From Betaproteobacteria bacterium UKL13-2 (GTDB taxonomy: Bacteria > Pseudomonadota > Gammaproteobacteria > Burkholderiales > Usitatibacteraceae), in the NCBI GenBank assembly GCA_001602455.1, contig CP012157.1, positions 3,219,733 to 3,283,732 of the forward strand: a stretch of 64,000 nt of DNA, in the 5' to 3' direction. The notes below the pieces were generated by a model. The model saw only the letters and a program-made list of their open reading frames with translations, had not been told where the DNA came from and ran no database searches. Of the stretch, positions 43,302-52,021 are shown one piece after another; the stretch's first letter is position 1, and the number at the start of each line of letters is the position of its first letter. The position numbers were made by a program, and so were the translations under genes.

Positions 43302-43614
43302 TCAACCGTGCTGCGCCCGATATTCCTGCGTCAACCCACCATAACCCCATGCCCCCGCCCGCACATCGTGCACATGGATGTAGCTTTCATGGTGCAGGAT
43401 CGGCATCAAGGCTGACAAACCTTCAAATCCTAACGCTGAAGCAATTAAATTATTATCAGTATGTTCATAAGTAGCGAAAAAAATTAAATTACTAAAGGCA
43501 TTTTTTGCAGTTTCTAAAACTTGATTCATATCCAATTGCAGATACTGACTAGCTTCATCAGCAGAAACTTCCCAACTAATTATATTTGTTAAATCAACTT
43601 TTTTTCATTGCCAT
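43302..43614 (-). pseudogene. Frameshifted unknown gene at the edge of the AT-rich island
   Basis: The open part encodes VSADEASQYLQLDMNQVLET down to GAWGYGGLTQEYRAQHG. Upstream, ATG GCA ATG AAA begins a natural N-terminus in another frame; the join is a run of seven A residues (43599-43605 as T on the plus strand), where removing one base would give MAMKKVDLTNIISWEVSADE. Base composition changes from AT-rich (start) to GC-rich (end), so it may be chimeric. Function unknown; its place next to immunity-like genes suggests an immunity protein. Confidence 0.5.
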
Positions 43615-43777
43615 GAATTGTCAAGATTTGAAATTATCCCGCAGTTATTTGGGCATTTTCAGGAATGAGAAAATACCGTGATTTTTGGGAATTAGTCCAG
43701 AGTTGATTTTGATGATTGTGATTCATTATTAAATTAGATTGTGTGGTGTTCAATTTTTTATCAGTCCATAATTGTAA

Positions 43778-44023
43778 TTATCTATTTTGCCATGTATGAC
43801 AGACAGCACACAAAGGAGCAAGTTTTAATTTTAAATTGCCACAAACATCACAATTAACTCTTTCCCTATTGATATATTCTTCTAAAGTCATTTCCACAAG
43901 AGCATCACGAGTCGTATCTTCACCACAAGTAGGACACAATTTAACAGATTCTTCAACTTGTGTCAAACAATAGGGACAAAAAATTATTAACTGATTTTCT
44001 TCATTATTGAGACTTGTCAACAT
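43778..44023 (-). CDS. Small double-zinc-ribbon protein of the AT-rich island
   Basis: The 81-residue protein has two zinc-ribbon-like halves: FCPYCLTQVEESVKLCPTCG and NCDVCGNLKLKLAPLCAVCH, eight cysteines in CXXC pairs. The start is 10 bases after the Imm26-like gene. It may be an accessory or immunity protein. The AT-rich codon use differs sharply from flanking genes. Specific function not recognised. Confidence 0.6.
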   Translation of the reverse strand: MLTSLNNEENQLIIFCPYCLTQVEESVKLCPTCGEDTTRDALVEMTLEEYINRERVNCDVCGNLKLKLAPLCAVCHTWQNR

Positions 44024-44033
44024 TTCTTATTCC

Positions 44034-44690
44034 TTATTTTTTGTTATCGTAAAATCTTTGGATATTATAACCAAGACGACTAGACATTTCATAGTATGAT
44101 TGATTTTCATTCTCACCTAAAAGACGGTATATTTCACTCCTGTGTTGTGTAAAACGCAAATCAGAACTTTTCAAGCTGAACACTTCGATACTATGTACCC
44201 AAGAATTATTTATTTCATCTATTCTTCCCAAATGATAAAGACATATTTCGCCTAAAATATGGGATGGTTTTTTAGTTTGATAAACATTGATTTTCTCAAT
44301 TTCTTCCTCTTTTAAATTAAGATTTAAAGCAACTTCTCCTCTTAAAAATTGAGCGTGTAATCCATGAGCAATTAAAGCTTCTGGAAACTCTACTTCTTGA
44401 GGATTAACATCTTGATGACCAATAATACTCCAGGTACCAGATTCTAGACAATCTGAACCTAGAAAAATACCTGGAATTAAAATTTCTGAACGATTTATGA
44501 CTGGTTTCAGGGCAGTAGATTTATAAATTTCTACTAGAAGAGAACCATTAAAAAAATATAATGGAGAATCAGGTGGTAGCAACTTAGGACGTACACACTG
44601 CTTTTTTATATCAAGCATTATACGCCCACACATATACTCATCAGTGCTGAGTTTAAAAGTAAAAATGTCGCCAGATTGAAATTTAACCAT
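44034..44690 (-). CDS. Imm26-like immunity protein
   Basis: The 218-residue protein begins MVKFQSGDIFTFKLSTDEYM, then CGRIMLDI, which matches the Imm26 family of immunity proteins that protect against polymorphic toxins. Its ATG is 8 bases after the stop of a toxin-like C-terminal fragment, the normal toxin-immunity order. The coding is AT-rich and clearly foreign to this chromosome; a cyanobacterial-type source is possible but is only inference. Confidence 0.7.
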   Translation of the reverse strand: MVKFQSGDIFTFKLSTDEYMCGRIMLDIKKQCVRPKLLPPDSPLYFFNGSLLVEIYKSTALKPVINRSEILIPGIFLGSDCLESGTWSIIGHQDVNPQEVEFPEALIAHGLHAQFLRGEVALNLNLKEEEIEKINVYQTKKPSHILGEICLYHLGRIDEINNSWVHSIEVFSLKSSDLRFTQHRSEIYRLLGENENQSYYEMSSRLGYNIQRFYDNKK

Positions 44691-44698
44691 TGGGAATT

Positions 44699-45000
44699 TT
44701 AGATACAGGGGTTATGACCTTTACTATATAATACAATTTTTTCCGGTGTAATAGCATTGATTCTATTTATTAGCTGACCGCCACCAACTCCACCATTCTG
44801 GTTAATATAGTGTTGCTCCCACACGGCTGTTTCGTATCGAGTCCATTTACCAGAACGCACAGGTTTAGATTCAATCATAGTATCAATCAGGTTTTTGGGG
44901 AAAGTTGGTGATTGACGTAATGGGTGATCTGGTGGGATGTAACCTTTACTAGTGGGATTATTGATGTAGTCATAAACTGCACTCTTTGGATCAGACGGAT
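44699..45000 (-). pseudogene. C-terminal fragment of a polymorphic toxin
   Basis: A 97-codon open stretch encodes DPKSAVYDYINNPTSKGYIP, then KWTRYETAVWEQHYINQNGG and ends YSKGHNPCI. It has no start: an in-frame TGA lies near 45005, where the AT-rich DNA meets GC-rich IS91-like sequence. The shape (nuclease-like tail followed at once by an immunity gene) is that of a secreted polymorphic toxin with its delivery part lost. Toxin class not recognised. Confidence 0.55.
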
Positions 45001-45193
45001 AGGAATTTCAACCACATGAGGCCGAGTATGGCACGGGTTATGGCACGGGTGTGGGCCATCCAAGCGGCCTTGCCTTTGGTGGTTTGGGTCGATGAAGGTC
45101 GCCCATGGTGCCAGCGCTGCGTGTCCGCTGGTTTTTGGGCTGATGCAGACGTAGGAGTGCCCCGCAGGGCATAAAAGTCGCCCTCTCCAGTAG

Positions 45194-45860
45194 TCACCAA
45201 TTGATGCGCTGGTCCACCTCATAGTCCGGTGCTGGCTGTGCGGCTCAGAGGTAGTGCGCTGCACGCTTGGGCTGCAAGGGCGCTGGCGCGGGTGGTGTAG
45301 CCATGTCCGCCGGCACCAGCCCAGGCAGACCCTCGCCCGTAATAGCTAACACAGCATGCGCTGTAGGTGCCTGCACCGGCGCGGCCAGCGCCGTCACTGC
45401 ACTGCGCAGCGGCGAGTCAGCGGCGAGTTGGGTGCCAACACACCATAGTAGCGGTGGCGGTGGGTGCGCGGTGGCGGCACCAAAGCCGCGATACGCTCGA
45501 TCAGCTCCACTGGGGTGAGTGTGAGTTCGTCTACCCGAGCGCCGCGCTTGTCAGAACTTGGCTCGCTATGTTGTTTGGCACAGCGGCACACCAAGGCGGC
45601 ACCCTCCACCCTCTTTACGCAGCCGATCCATGGCGAAGGGTGAGCGGGCACAGTAGCGCAGCAGCCGCACATGAGCACTTTGACAATACGACTGCCTGAT
45701 GACACTGCCCAGCGCCTCAAGACGCTTGCACAAAGCCAATGTCGAAAGCTGACTATACTGACGCAAAAAGCGAGACCATAATTTGTGGATTGCGATAGGG
45801 TTTCTACGCCTTTCTGCGCCATGGCACGGGGCAGCGTTCCGCGATATGCAGCGTTTCACG
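45194..45860 (-). pseudogene. Decayed IS91-family transposase, C-terminal part
   Basis: Fragments in two frames give LTPVELIERIAALVPPPRTH, then RHRYYGVLAPNSP, preceded by ARSPFAMDRLRKEGG in another frame, and the end APDYEVDQRINW followed by a stop at 45194. These are typical of the C-terminal half of IS91-type transposases. The N-terminal catalytic part is absent and the frames are broken, so it is a remnant. It borders the AT-rich island and may have helped bring it in. Confidence 0.75.
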
Positions 45861-45957
45861 GGCCAACATTGAGTTGGGCGTCAGAGGAAACACGCGCAGG
45901 CAAGGCAGCCGAGTCATTCGTAATCCCCGAAACTTGCAAGCATAAGGAGTAGCCCTC

Positions 45958-46278
45958 GTGGCAATAGATATCAACAAACTGACCGAGCCAGAACTGGTCG
46001 ATCTAAACAACCGAATCGTCGCTCGCCTGAGGTTCCTGCAGCAGATGCGAGCCCATGCGTCCATGTTGGAGTTCAGTCTCGGTGAGCGAGTGTCATTCCA
46101 GCCCGAGGGGCACCCGGTTCTGTTCGGCGTCATCACAAAGTACAACCGCAAGTCAGTCACGGTCATTACTGAAACTGGGCAACATTGGACAGTAGCCCCA
46201 AGCTTCCTACGAAAGATCAAGCCTGTACGAGAGGCCGAGTCAGACGGCGGGAATGTCATCAGCCTTCCAAAGAAGTAA
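45958..46278 (+). CDS. Conserved hypothetical protein (106 aa)
   Basis: The GTG start has a strong ribosome site (AAGGAG, 8 bases upstream). The protein begins AIDINKLTEPELVDLNNRIV and ends VTVITETGQHWTVAPSFLRK; the first part looks helical and the second like a small beta-barrel (KOW/SH3-like). I know no function for it. It stands alone after the IS91 remnant. Confidence 0.65.
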   Translation: MAIDINKLTEPELVDLNNRIVARLRFLQQMRAHASMLEFSLGERVSFQPEGHPVLFGVITKYNRKSVTVITETGQHWTVAPSFLRKIKPVREAESDGGNVISLPKK

Positions 46279-46301
46279 GTGCAGTCCTCTACTGCACTGA
46301 C
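46279..46301 (+). terminator. Hairpin after the 106-aa gene
   Basis: AGTGCAGT and ACTGCACT form an 8-bp stem with a 5-base loop directly after the stop codon. There is no clear T-tract, so it may be a weak terminator or only an mRNA end structure. Confidence 0.4.
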
Positions 46302-46390
46302 GCCGAACCTCTCCGAATCGAGAGGACATGCCACAGCAAGCTGGGTCAAGCCCCACGTCAAGAGGGTCGCTCACGCGCTTTCTGTCGTAT

Positions 46391-47143
46391 CTACGTCTTC
46401 ACCACGCGCGGCAATGGTCGCAATACGCCCTGCCCGCCGTCCACACGAATGACCTGCCCCGTGATGTGTCCTGCATGCGGCGACAAGAGATAGGCAAACG
46501 CATGTGCAACGTCGCTTGGTTCGGCGATGCGATTGGTGGGAATGAGCGCCGCGGAACGGGCTTCTGCCTCCGGTGTATTGATGAATCGCTGCGTGAGGGT
46601 TGAGCGCGTTAATCCCGGTGCCACCACATTCACCCGCACACCCTTATCGGCATAGGTTGCCGCCGCACTTAACGCCAGCCCGGTTACCGCGCACTTCGCC
46701 GCTGCAATCGCTTCATGATTCGCGAAGCCGGCTTCGGCCACGACTGAGCTTGTCATCACCGCCACTGCGGGTCGCTGCGCTTTGGTGGCCTGCAACACAA
46801 ACCACTTGAGCACATGAAAGGCCGAGGTCGCGTTAGTTGCAATTTGGTCATGCCAATCTTTTTCGGATGTCAGGTGCAAGGGGCGCACCACGGTCGAGCC
46901 AACACAATGCGCTACGCCCTCCATCATGCCAAGATCGGCGGCTTTGGCTTGTAGCAAGGTAAGGCCGTCGGCAGTGGCGAGATCGGCAACGAGCGTGTTG
47001 TGTGCCCCCTCAAGTGACGCGTTGAGCGAGCCCAACTTGGCCGCATCACGCCCGCACAACAATAATGAATCACCACGAGCATGCAGTATTGCCGCGAGCG
47101 CCGAACCGATGGCGCCTGTCGCGCCGGTAATCACAATATTCAT
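46391..47143 (-). CDS. Short-chain dehydrogenase/reductase
   Basis: The 250-residue SDR protein has the cofactor motif MNIVITGATGAIGSALAAIL, and a late VRVNVVAPGLTRSTLTQRF with VIRVDGGQG at the C-terminus. The usual Ser-Tyr-X3-Lys is altered: the sequence reads SSVVAEAGFANHEAIAAAKC, with a His where Tyr is expected and Lys kept. The substrate is unknown. It lies downstream of the photolyase gene on the same strand. The ATG at 47143 is chosen over a longer frame to 47248. Confidence 0.75.
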   Translation of the reverse strand: MNIVITGATGAIGSALAAILHARGDSLLLCGRDAAKLGSLNASLEGAHNTLVADLATADGLTLLQAKAADLGMMEGVAHCVGSTVVRPLHLTSEKDWHDQIATNATSAFHVLKWFVLQATKAQRPAVAVMTSSVVAEAGFANHEAIAAAKCAVTGLALSAAATYADKGVRVNVVAPGLTRSTLTQRFINTPEAEARSAALIPTNRIAEPSDVAHAFAYLLSPHAGHITGQVIRVDGGQGVLRPLPRVVKT

Positions 47144-47276
47144 AGGGGAAATCTCTCTTTGTTGGCACGATACCAGAAGGATGAAAACAAACGGTGCAAT
47201 TGGTCTGGGTTGATGAAGGCTATTGGCACTGCCTCGCGAATAATCCAAGGCAACGACAGTTGGAACGCAGCATTCA

Positions 47277-48818
47277 TCACAGCTTATCTATATTTTTCAA
47301 CGTAATCGCGGCCTGCGCACGCAGCGCTTGACGATCTTCTGCCGACATCTTGGTGATGTTTTTTGCCATCAGCGAGGTGCGCGGATTACTCACCAGCATC
47401 TTCTCGTGTTTGTCGAGAAAGTTCCAATACAGCGTCGTCACGGGACATGCGGTCGGCCCGGTTTTGATATCCGGTTTATAGCGACACCCGGTGCAGTAGT
47501 TCGACATGCGTTTGATGTATTGACCACTCGCAATGTATGGCTTCGAGGTAAAGCGACCACCGTTGGCATAAATTGCCATCCCTGCCACATTGGGAAGCTC
47601 AACCCACTCGACCGCGTCAACATAGACGGCGAGATACCAATCCTCAATCTCCTTCGGCGCGACCTCAGCCATTAAGCCGAAAATACCCGTCACCATCAAG
47701 CGCTGGATATGATGCGCGTAACCATAGCTCAAGGTCTGCCCGATGGCGTCTCGCATACAGTTCATGTGCGTTTCACCCGTCCAATACCATGCGGGCAATT
47801 TGCGTGTGTGCTGAAAATGGTTGGCTTCTCGCATGCCCGGCATATCGAGCCAATACACGCCGCGAATGAATTCGCGCCAGCCCAGCACCTGCCTGACGAA
47901 ACCTTCAACCGCCTCAATCGGAGCGCGGCCATTTTCAAAGGCCGCCACCGCTGCGGCAATCACCTCACGCGGATTGAGCAGCTTCACATTGAGCGCCGCA
48001 GCAATATGCGAGTGGTATAAAAACGGCTCGCCGGTCCACATCGCATCTTGGTATTGACCAAATAGGGCAAGTCGTTCTTCAATAAATCCCCGCAATGCCT
48101 CTAGCGCGTCGTCGCGTGTGACGGGCCACGCAAAGTCATCCAACGTGCCGGGATGGTCGGCGAAATGCGTTTGGATATCAGCGAAAACGTCGAGCGTGAT
48201 CGCGTCCGGCGCGACACGTCGCGTTGACGGCACCTTAGTCGGCCCGCCCTTCGGAAATGCGCCACGATTTTCCGCGTCAAAATTCCAGCGCCCTTGCAAT
48301 GGCTCATCCGCCTCCATCATGACGCTGTATCGCTTACGCATCATGCGGTAGAAATACTCAAGGCGCAGTTGTTTATACCCCTTCGCCCACTCTACAAACT
48401 CGGCACGGGTACACATGAAGTGATGGTCTTGACGCATCACGAGGTTAATTTTTTGCGTCTTGGCGAAGGACAATAATTGCTGCTCAATCCGCCAGTCGCC
48501 CGGCTCGACCATCACTACCTTTTCCGGCGCGTAGTGTTCAACCGCACTTCCCATAACCTCCACCAGCGATGTGGCTTTATGCAGCCCAATCTGCCGGTAA
48601 TCAACGACGATTTTTTTCTGCTGTAGCGCATCTGCAAAGTGACGCATCGCGGAAAAGAAGAATGCGGTGCGCGGCTTGGCCGACCAGACGTGTGTCGATT
48701 CATCACGCACCTCTGCCATTAACACCACATCAGTTGCAGGGTCGAAGCCTGCTAGCGCGGCCGACTCGTGGTCAAGCTGATCGCCGAGGATGAAGACGAG
48801 GTGACGACATTTTTTCAT
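47277..48818 (-). CDS. FeS-type bacterial cryptochrome/(6-4) photolyase
   Basis: The 513-residue flavoprotein should repair (6-4) photoproducts with blue light. The N-terminal Rossmann domain starts HLVFILGDQLDHESAAL. The C-terminal region has the iron-sulfur cysteines in NYCTGCRYKPDIKTGPTACP and MRDAIGQTLSYGYAHHIQRL, MVTGIFGLMAE, marks of the FeS-BCP group. A DUF2256 gene lies 6 bases upstream in the same operon, a common pairing for this class. Confidence 0.9.
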   Translation of the reverse strand: MKKCRHLVFILGDQLDHESAALAGFDPATDVVLMAEVRDESTHVWSAKPRTAFFFSAMRHFADALQQKKIVVDYRQIGLHKATSLVEVMGSAVEHYAPEKVVMVEPGDWRIEQQLLSFAKTQKINLVMRQDHHFMCTRAEFVEWAKGYKQLRLEYFYRMMRKRYSVMMEADEPLQGRWNFDAENRGAFPKGGPTKVPSTRRVAPDAITLDVFADIQTHFADHPGTLDDFAWPVTRDDALEALRGFIEERLALFGQYQDAMWTGEPFLYHSHIAAALNVKLLNPREVIAAAVAAFENGRAPIEAVEGFVRQVLGWREFIRGVYWLDMPGMREANHFQHTRKLPAWYWTGETHMNCMRDAIGQTLSYGYAHHIQRLMVTGIFGLMAEVAPKEIEDWYLAVYVDAVEWVELPNVAGMAIYANGGRFTSKPYIASGQYIKRMSNYCTGCRYKPDIKTGPTACPVTTLYWNFLDKHEKMLVSNPRTSLMAKNITKMSAEDRQALRAQAAITLKNIDKL

Positions 48819-48824
48819 GACAAG

Positions 48825-49001
48825 TTAGCTCTTGAGAGATGACGGCTTTTTTGCCGCGCCCTGCTTACGGCATTTATCCGAGCAGTACTTCACACTTTCC
48901 CAATTCTTTTCCCACGCCTTGCGCCAGGCCATCGGTTTGCCGCACGCCACACAGGGTTTCGTCGGCAGATAAGACTTATTGCCCTTGAATTGACCGGGCA
49001 T
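48825..49001 (-). CDS. DUF2256 small zinc-finger-like protein
   Basis: The 58-residue protein starts MPGQFKGNKSYLPTKPCVAC, then GKPMAWRKAWEKNWESVKYC and SDKCRK, giving a CXXC-X(n)-CXXXC metal site. DUF2256 proteins are often next to FeS photolyases. The function is unknown. Its ATG overlaps the sua5 stop (TGATG), so it is likely co-translated. Confidence 0.85.
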   Translation of the reverse strand: MPGQFKGNKSYLPTKPCVACGKPMAWRKAWEKNWESVKYCSDKCRKQGAAKKPSSLKS

Positions 49002-50101
49002 CAGTGTTTGCCAGCACCGACGGCGGCGCGCGACAAACGGTCGTTGATTGCATCCCAAGCGGCATCGGTAGGCGGTGCCTCAACCAGTATCATCGCTGTG
49101 CCGGCCGCATCCAACGTGCGTAAGCTTGCATAAAGATCGCGGGCGTAGTCCTCCGCTCTTGCAGGCGCCTGTAGCCATATCAGCGGCCGCAGATGGCGCA
49201 TGCCGATTCCCACTGGCGAAGGTGCCGTTTTCGGTTTCGCGGCAAATGCCAGCACGGCGACACGTTTGGCAGCAGCGAGCAGCGCATCGACTTCACGCAA
49301 GAGCGCAGCCGTCGGCAGCAACTGTAACGGCGTATTTGGGGCATAGTGCGCCGCGAGATCGCCCGATACACGGGGCACGGCACCATTCGATCGTTGCGCC
49401 GTGTCACGCGATTTAGGCATAACACCAATCACGCGCGCAATGTCCTCCGCTGAAATCGCGCCCGGGCGCAACAACACGGGCTCCTTTCCTGATAAATCCA
49501 GAATCGTCGATTCGATGCCCACATCACACGCGCCACCGTCGAGCAGCGTGATGCGTTTCTTTGGTGGGGTTTTTTCGTCCCTATTGATCAAGTCGCCGAA
49601 TTCGCTCAACACGTGCGCGGCAGTTGTTGGTGAGACATGACCAAACCGATTCGCCGAGGGTGCCGCCACAATCCCGCTACCGTATTTGGCAAAGGCTTTG
49701 AGCAGCGCCTGCGCGACCGGGTGCGCGGGACAACGTAGGCCAACCGTATTTTGGCCACCAGTGACCACATCCGGAATCGCGTCGGTCTTTTTCAGAATCA
49801 GTGTCAGCGGCCCCGGCCAAAAGGCTGCAATCAAAGGCGCGACATGGCTCGGGATGCGTTTGGCCCACTGGCTCAGGTCGTCCCCCTTGGGAACGTGAAC
49901 GATCAGCGGGTGATCCGCCGGCCGCCCTTTAGCGGCAAAGATGCGCTTCACCGCCGACTCGTTAGTGCCGTCAGCGGCAAGGCCGTACACGGTCTCGGTT
50001 GGCATGACGACAAGCTCGCCGCAGACTAAGGCATTCGCCGCATCGGTAATTTGCTTTTTGGTAGGCACACCACATTTTGCCGTAACTTCAACCTCACCCA
50101 T
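49001..50101 (-). CDS. L-threonylcarbamoyladenylate synthase (Sua5 type)
   Basis: The 366-residue protein makes the TC-AMP intermediate for t6A37 of tRNA. It has the YrdC domain with MPTETVYGLAADGTNE, then KIF-like AVKRIFAAKGRPADHPLIVH and GLRCPAHPVAQALL, and a C-terminal Sua5 domain (from about residue 225), which separates it from the shorter TsaC. The ATG at 50101 is chosen; upstream codons to 50131 are low-complexity. It starts the sua5-DUF2256-photolyase run. Confidence 0.9.
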   Translation of the reverse strand: MGEVEVTAKCGVPTKKQITDAANALVCGELVVMPTETVYGLAADGTNESAVKRIFAAKGRPADHPLIVHVPKGDDLSQWAKRIPSHVAPLIAAFWPGPLTLILKKTDAIPDVVTGGQNTVGLRCPAHPVAQALLKAFAKYGSGIVAAPSANRFGHVSPTTAAHVLSEFGDLINRDEKTPPKKRITLLDGGACDVGIESTILDLSGKEPVLLRPGAISAEDIARVIGVMPKSRDTAQRSNGAVPRVSGDLAAHYAPNTPLQLLPTAALLREVDALLAAAKRVAVLAFAAKPKTAPSPVGIGMRHLRPLIWLQAPARAEDYARDLYASLRTLDAAGTAMILVEAPPTDAAWDAINDRLSRAAVGAGKH

Positions 50102-50176
50102 TACGAGCGCTACAAGTTCTGCAAGTTCCACAAGTTCTCGCTAAGTTGTCACTCACACCGCTAAAATATCCAAATC

Positions 50177-51142
50177 ATGCCAAATGTTCCCAGTCCTTGG
50201 CGCCTGTCCGTCGCACCGATGATGGACTGGACCGACCGTCACTGCCGCTACTTCCATCGGCTACTGACCAAACGGACGCGCCTCTACACCGAGATGGTGA
50301 CGACTGGTGCTTTGATTCACGGCGACCGTCCTCGCCATCTCAGTTTCAATGTTGAAGAACATCCGGTCGCGTTACAACTTGGTGGCAGTGATGCCGCAGA
50401 TTTGGCGACTTGCGCCAAGTTGGGGCAGGATTGGGGCTACGATGAAATCAACTTAAATTGTGGCTGTCCATCGGAGCGCGTTCAGCGTGGCAGCTTTGGT
50501 GCGTGTCTGATGGCAGAGCCTACGCTGGTGGCCGACTGTGTGAAGGCGATGATCGACGCCACATCGATCCCCATCACGGTCAAACATCGCATCGGTATCG
50601 ATGCTGTCGCCGATTATGGTTTTGTGCGCGACTTTGTCGGCACCATTGCTAATGCCGGCTGCAACGTATTCATCGCACACGCCAGAAACGCTATTTTGAA
50701 AGGCTTAAGCCCCAAGGAAAATCGCGAAATTCCACCGCTGAAATATGAGTACGTCTATCAACTCAAGCGCGATTTTCCGCACCTGACCATCGTCATCAAC
50801 GGAGGTGTCGCGACAACGGCGGAAGTGCAGGCGCACTTAGAACACATTGACGGCGTGATGATCGGGCGCGAGGCTTACCACAACCCGTATTGGCTATCGA
50901 CTTGGGACCACGCATTTTTTGGCGAGAAGTTGTCCTTTTGTGAACGCGAAAACATTGAAGCGGCGATGGAGGCCTACATATCTTCCCATCTTGACAAGGA
51001 CGCCAATTTTCATGTGCATAACGTTCGCCGTCACATGGTGGGGCTGTACAAAGGACTGCCAGGTGCTCGTGCGTGGCGGCGAAAAATCACTGGCAATACG
51101 ATTGAACGTGTTGCACAGACACTCGCCGCAATGGAGGGATAA
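50177..51142 (+). CDS. dusA: tRNA-dihydrouridine synthase DusA
   Basis: This FMN enzyme reduces uridines in the tRNA D-loop (U20/U20a for DusA). It begins RLSVAPMMDWTDRHCRYFHR, has the catalytic NLNCGCPSERVQRGSFGACL, and VKHRIGIDAVADYGFVRDFV with IAHARNAILKGLSPKENREI, all typical of DusA. The 321 residues match E. coli. It is divergent from sua5. Confidence 0.93.
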   Translation: MPNVPSPWRLSVAPMMDWTDRHCRYFHRLLTKRTRLYTEMVTTGALIHGDRPRHLSFNVEEHPVALQLGGSDAADLATCAKLGQDWGYDEINLNCGCPSERVQRGSFGACLMAEPTLVADCVKAMIDATSIPITVKHRIGIDAVADYGFVRDFVGTIANAGCNVFIAHARNAILKGLSPKENREIPPLKYEYVYQLKRDFPHLTIVINGGVATTAEVQAHLEHIDGVMIGREAYHNPYWLSTWDHAFFGEKLSFCERENIEAAMEAYISSHLDKDANFHVHNVRRHMVGLYKGLPGARAWRRKITGNTIERVAQTLAAMEG

Positions 51143-51270
51143 GCTAACCATGGACGCAACATGAAGCCTATCGCTGCCGAGGACAAAGCGCCCAAGAGGG
51201 AACGTACAGGCCGGATCCACGATAACAGAGGGTACGAGCCAAATGGGTTTTCCAATCGTTCAGGGCAACC

Positions 51271-51312
51271 TCCTTCGACGCCGAGGGCGGCCCATGAAAT
51301 GTTCAGGCTCGC
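51271..51312. repeat. CCATGAAAT repeat, copy 3
   Basis: TCCTTCGACGCCGAGGGC and then GGCCCATGAAATGTTCAGGC match, inverted, the copy at 59868-59910 along the whole length. It sits between the convergent dusA and yajQ genes. Confidence 0.65.
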
Positions 51313-51798
51313 CTAATCGCGAAAATTCTCGAACTGCAACGGCACTTCGTCGATTTTGGATTTGCACAGCGCCATCACCGCCTGCAAATCATCGCGCTTC
51401 GCACCCGTGACCCGCACGGTCTCGCCCTGAATCGCAGCAGTCACCTTGAGCTTGGAATCTTTAATCAAACGCTGAATCTTTTTACCGAGTTCGGTCTCAA
51501 TGCCATTCTTGACGTTGATGATTTGCTTGACCTTGTCTCCGCCGATTTTTTCTTTGGGCTTTTCATCGAGCAGGCGGACGTCCACTTGGCGTTTCGCCAT
51601 TTTGTTCAACATGACGTCTTTGACTTGACTCAACTTGAAGTCATCATCCGCATAAAGGGTCAGCTCCAACTCTGTTTGCTCGACGCGGGCGTCTGAGCCT
51701 TTGAAGTCGAATCGATTGCTGACCTCTTTGTTGGTCTGCTCAATCGCATTTTTGAGCTCAACTTTATTTACTTCCGAGACGATGTCGAATGAGGGCAT
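51313..51798 (-). CDS. yajQ: YajQ family nucleotide-binding protein
   Basis: The 161-residue protein starts [20 protein letters not shown] and ends [20 protein letters not shown], the YajQ pattern of two RNP-like folds. Some members bind cyclic di-GMP and act as regulators. The ATG at 51798 is chosen; the open frame continues upstream only through G-rich low-complexity DNA. Confidence 0.92.
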   Translation of the reverse strand: MPSFDIVSEVNKVELKNAIEQTNKEVSNRFDFKGSDARVEQTELELTLYADDDFKLSQVKDVMLNKMAKRQVDVRLLDEKPKEKIGGDKVKQIINVKNGIETELGKKIQRLIKDSKLKVTAAIQGETVRVTGAKRDDLQAVMALCKSKIDEVPLQFENFRD

Positions 51799-52021
51799 GA
51801 TGTTTTGAGGTGAATGTGGGAAAGGTGGCGGAGAAGGGGGCAGGGGGCAGGAGAAGGGGGCAGGGGAGAAAACTTTGCGTACGTCGATGTTTTTGTCATT
51901 CAAAAAAATCGTTGGCCGGTATTTTTCCATAGGAGCTTTCACAGGTTGACCTACAGCGGTGGTCTTTCGAGAAAGCGCACTCTTCTCCCTTCCACCTTCC
52001 CCCTTCCACCTTCTCGCTAAG
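51799..52021. other. Intergenic region with G-rich low-complexity repeats
   Basis: Between yajQ and argG are repeated GGAGAAGGGGGCAGG units (about 51830-51870) and CTTCCACCTTCCCCCTTCC units near 51990. No gene is supported. Confidence 0.5.

Noticed and set aside
43395-45000. A prophage remnant
   Set aside because: No phage structural, integrase or lysis genes are visible; the genes look like toxin-immunity parts.
44887-45264. A 125-codon minus-strand gene crossing the GC boundary
   Set aside because: It runs through the IS91 tail in the wrong frame and across the junction into AT-rich DNA; composition is not protein-like.
45394-45822. An intact 142-codon protein
   Set aside because: Its C-terminal half is an IS91 transposase fragment and the N-terminal half is out of frame, so it is a pseudogene piece.
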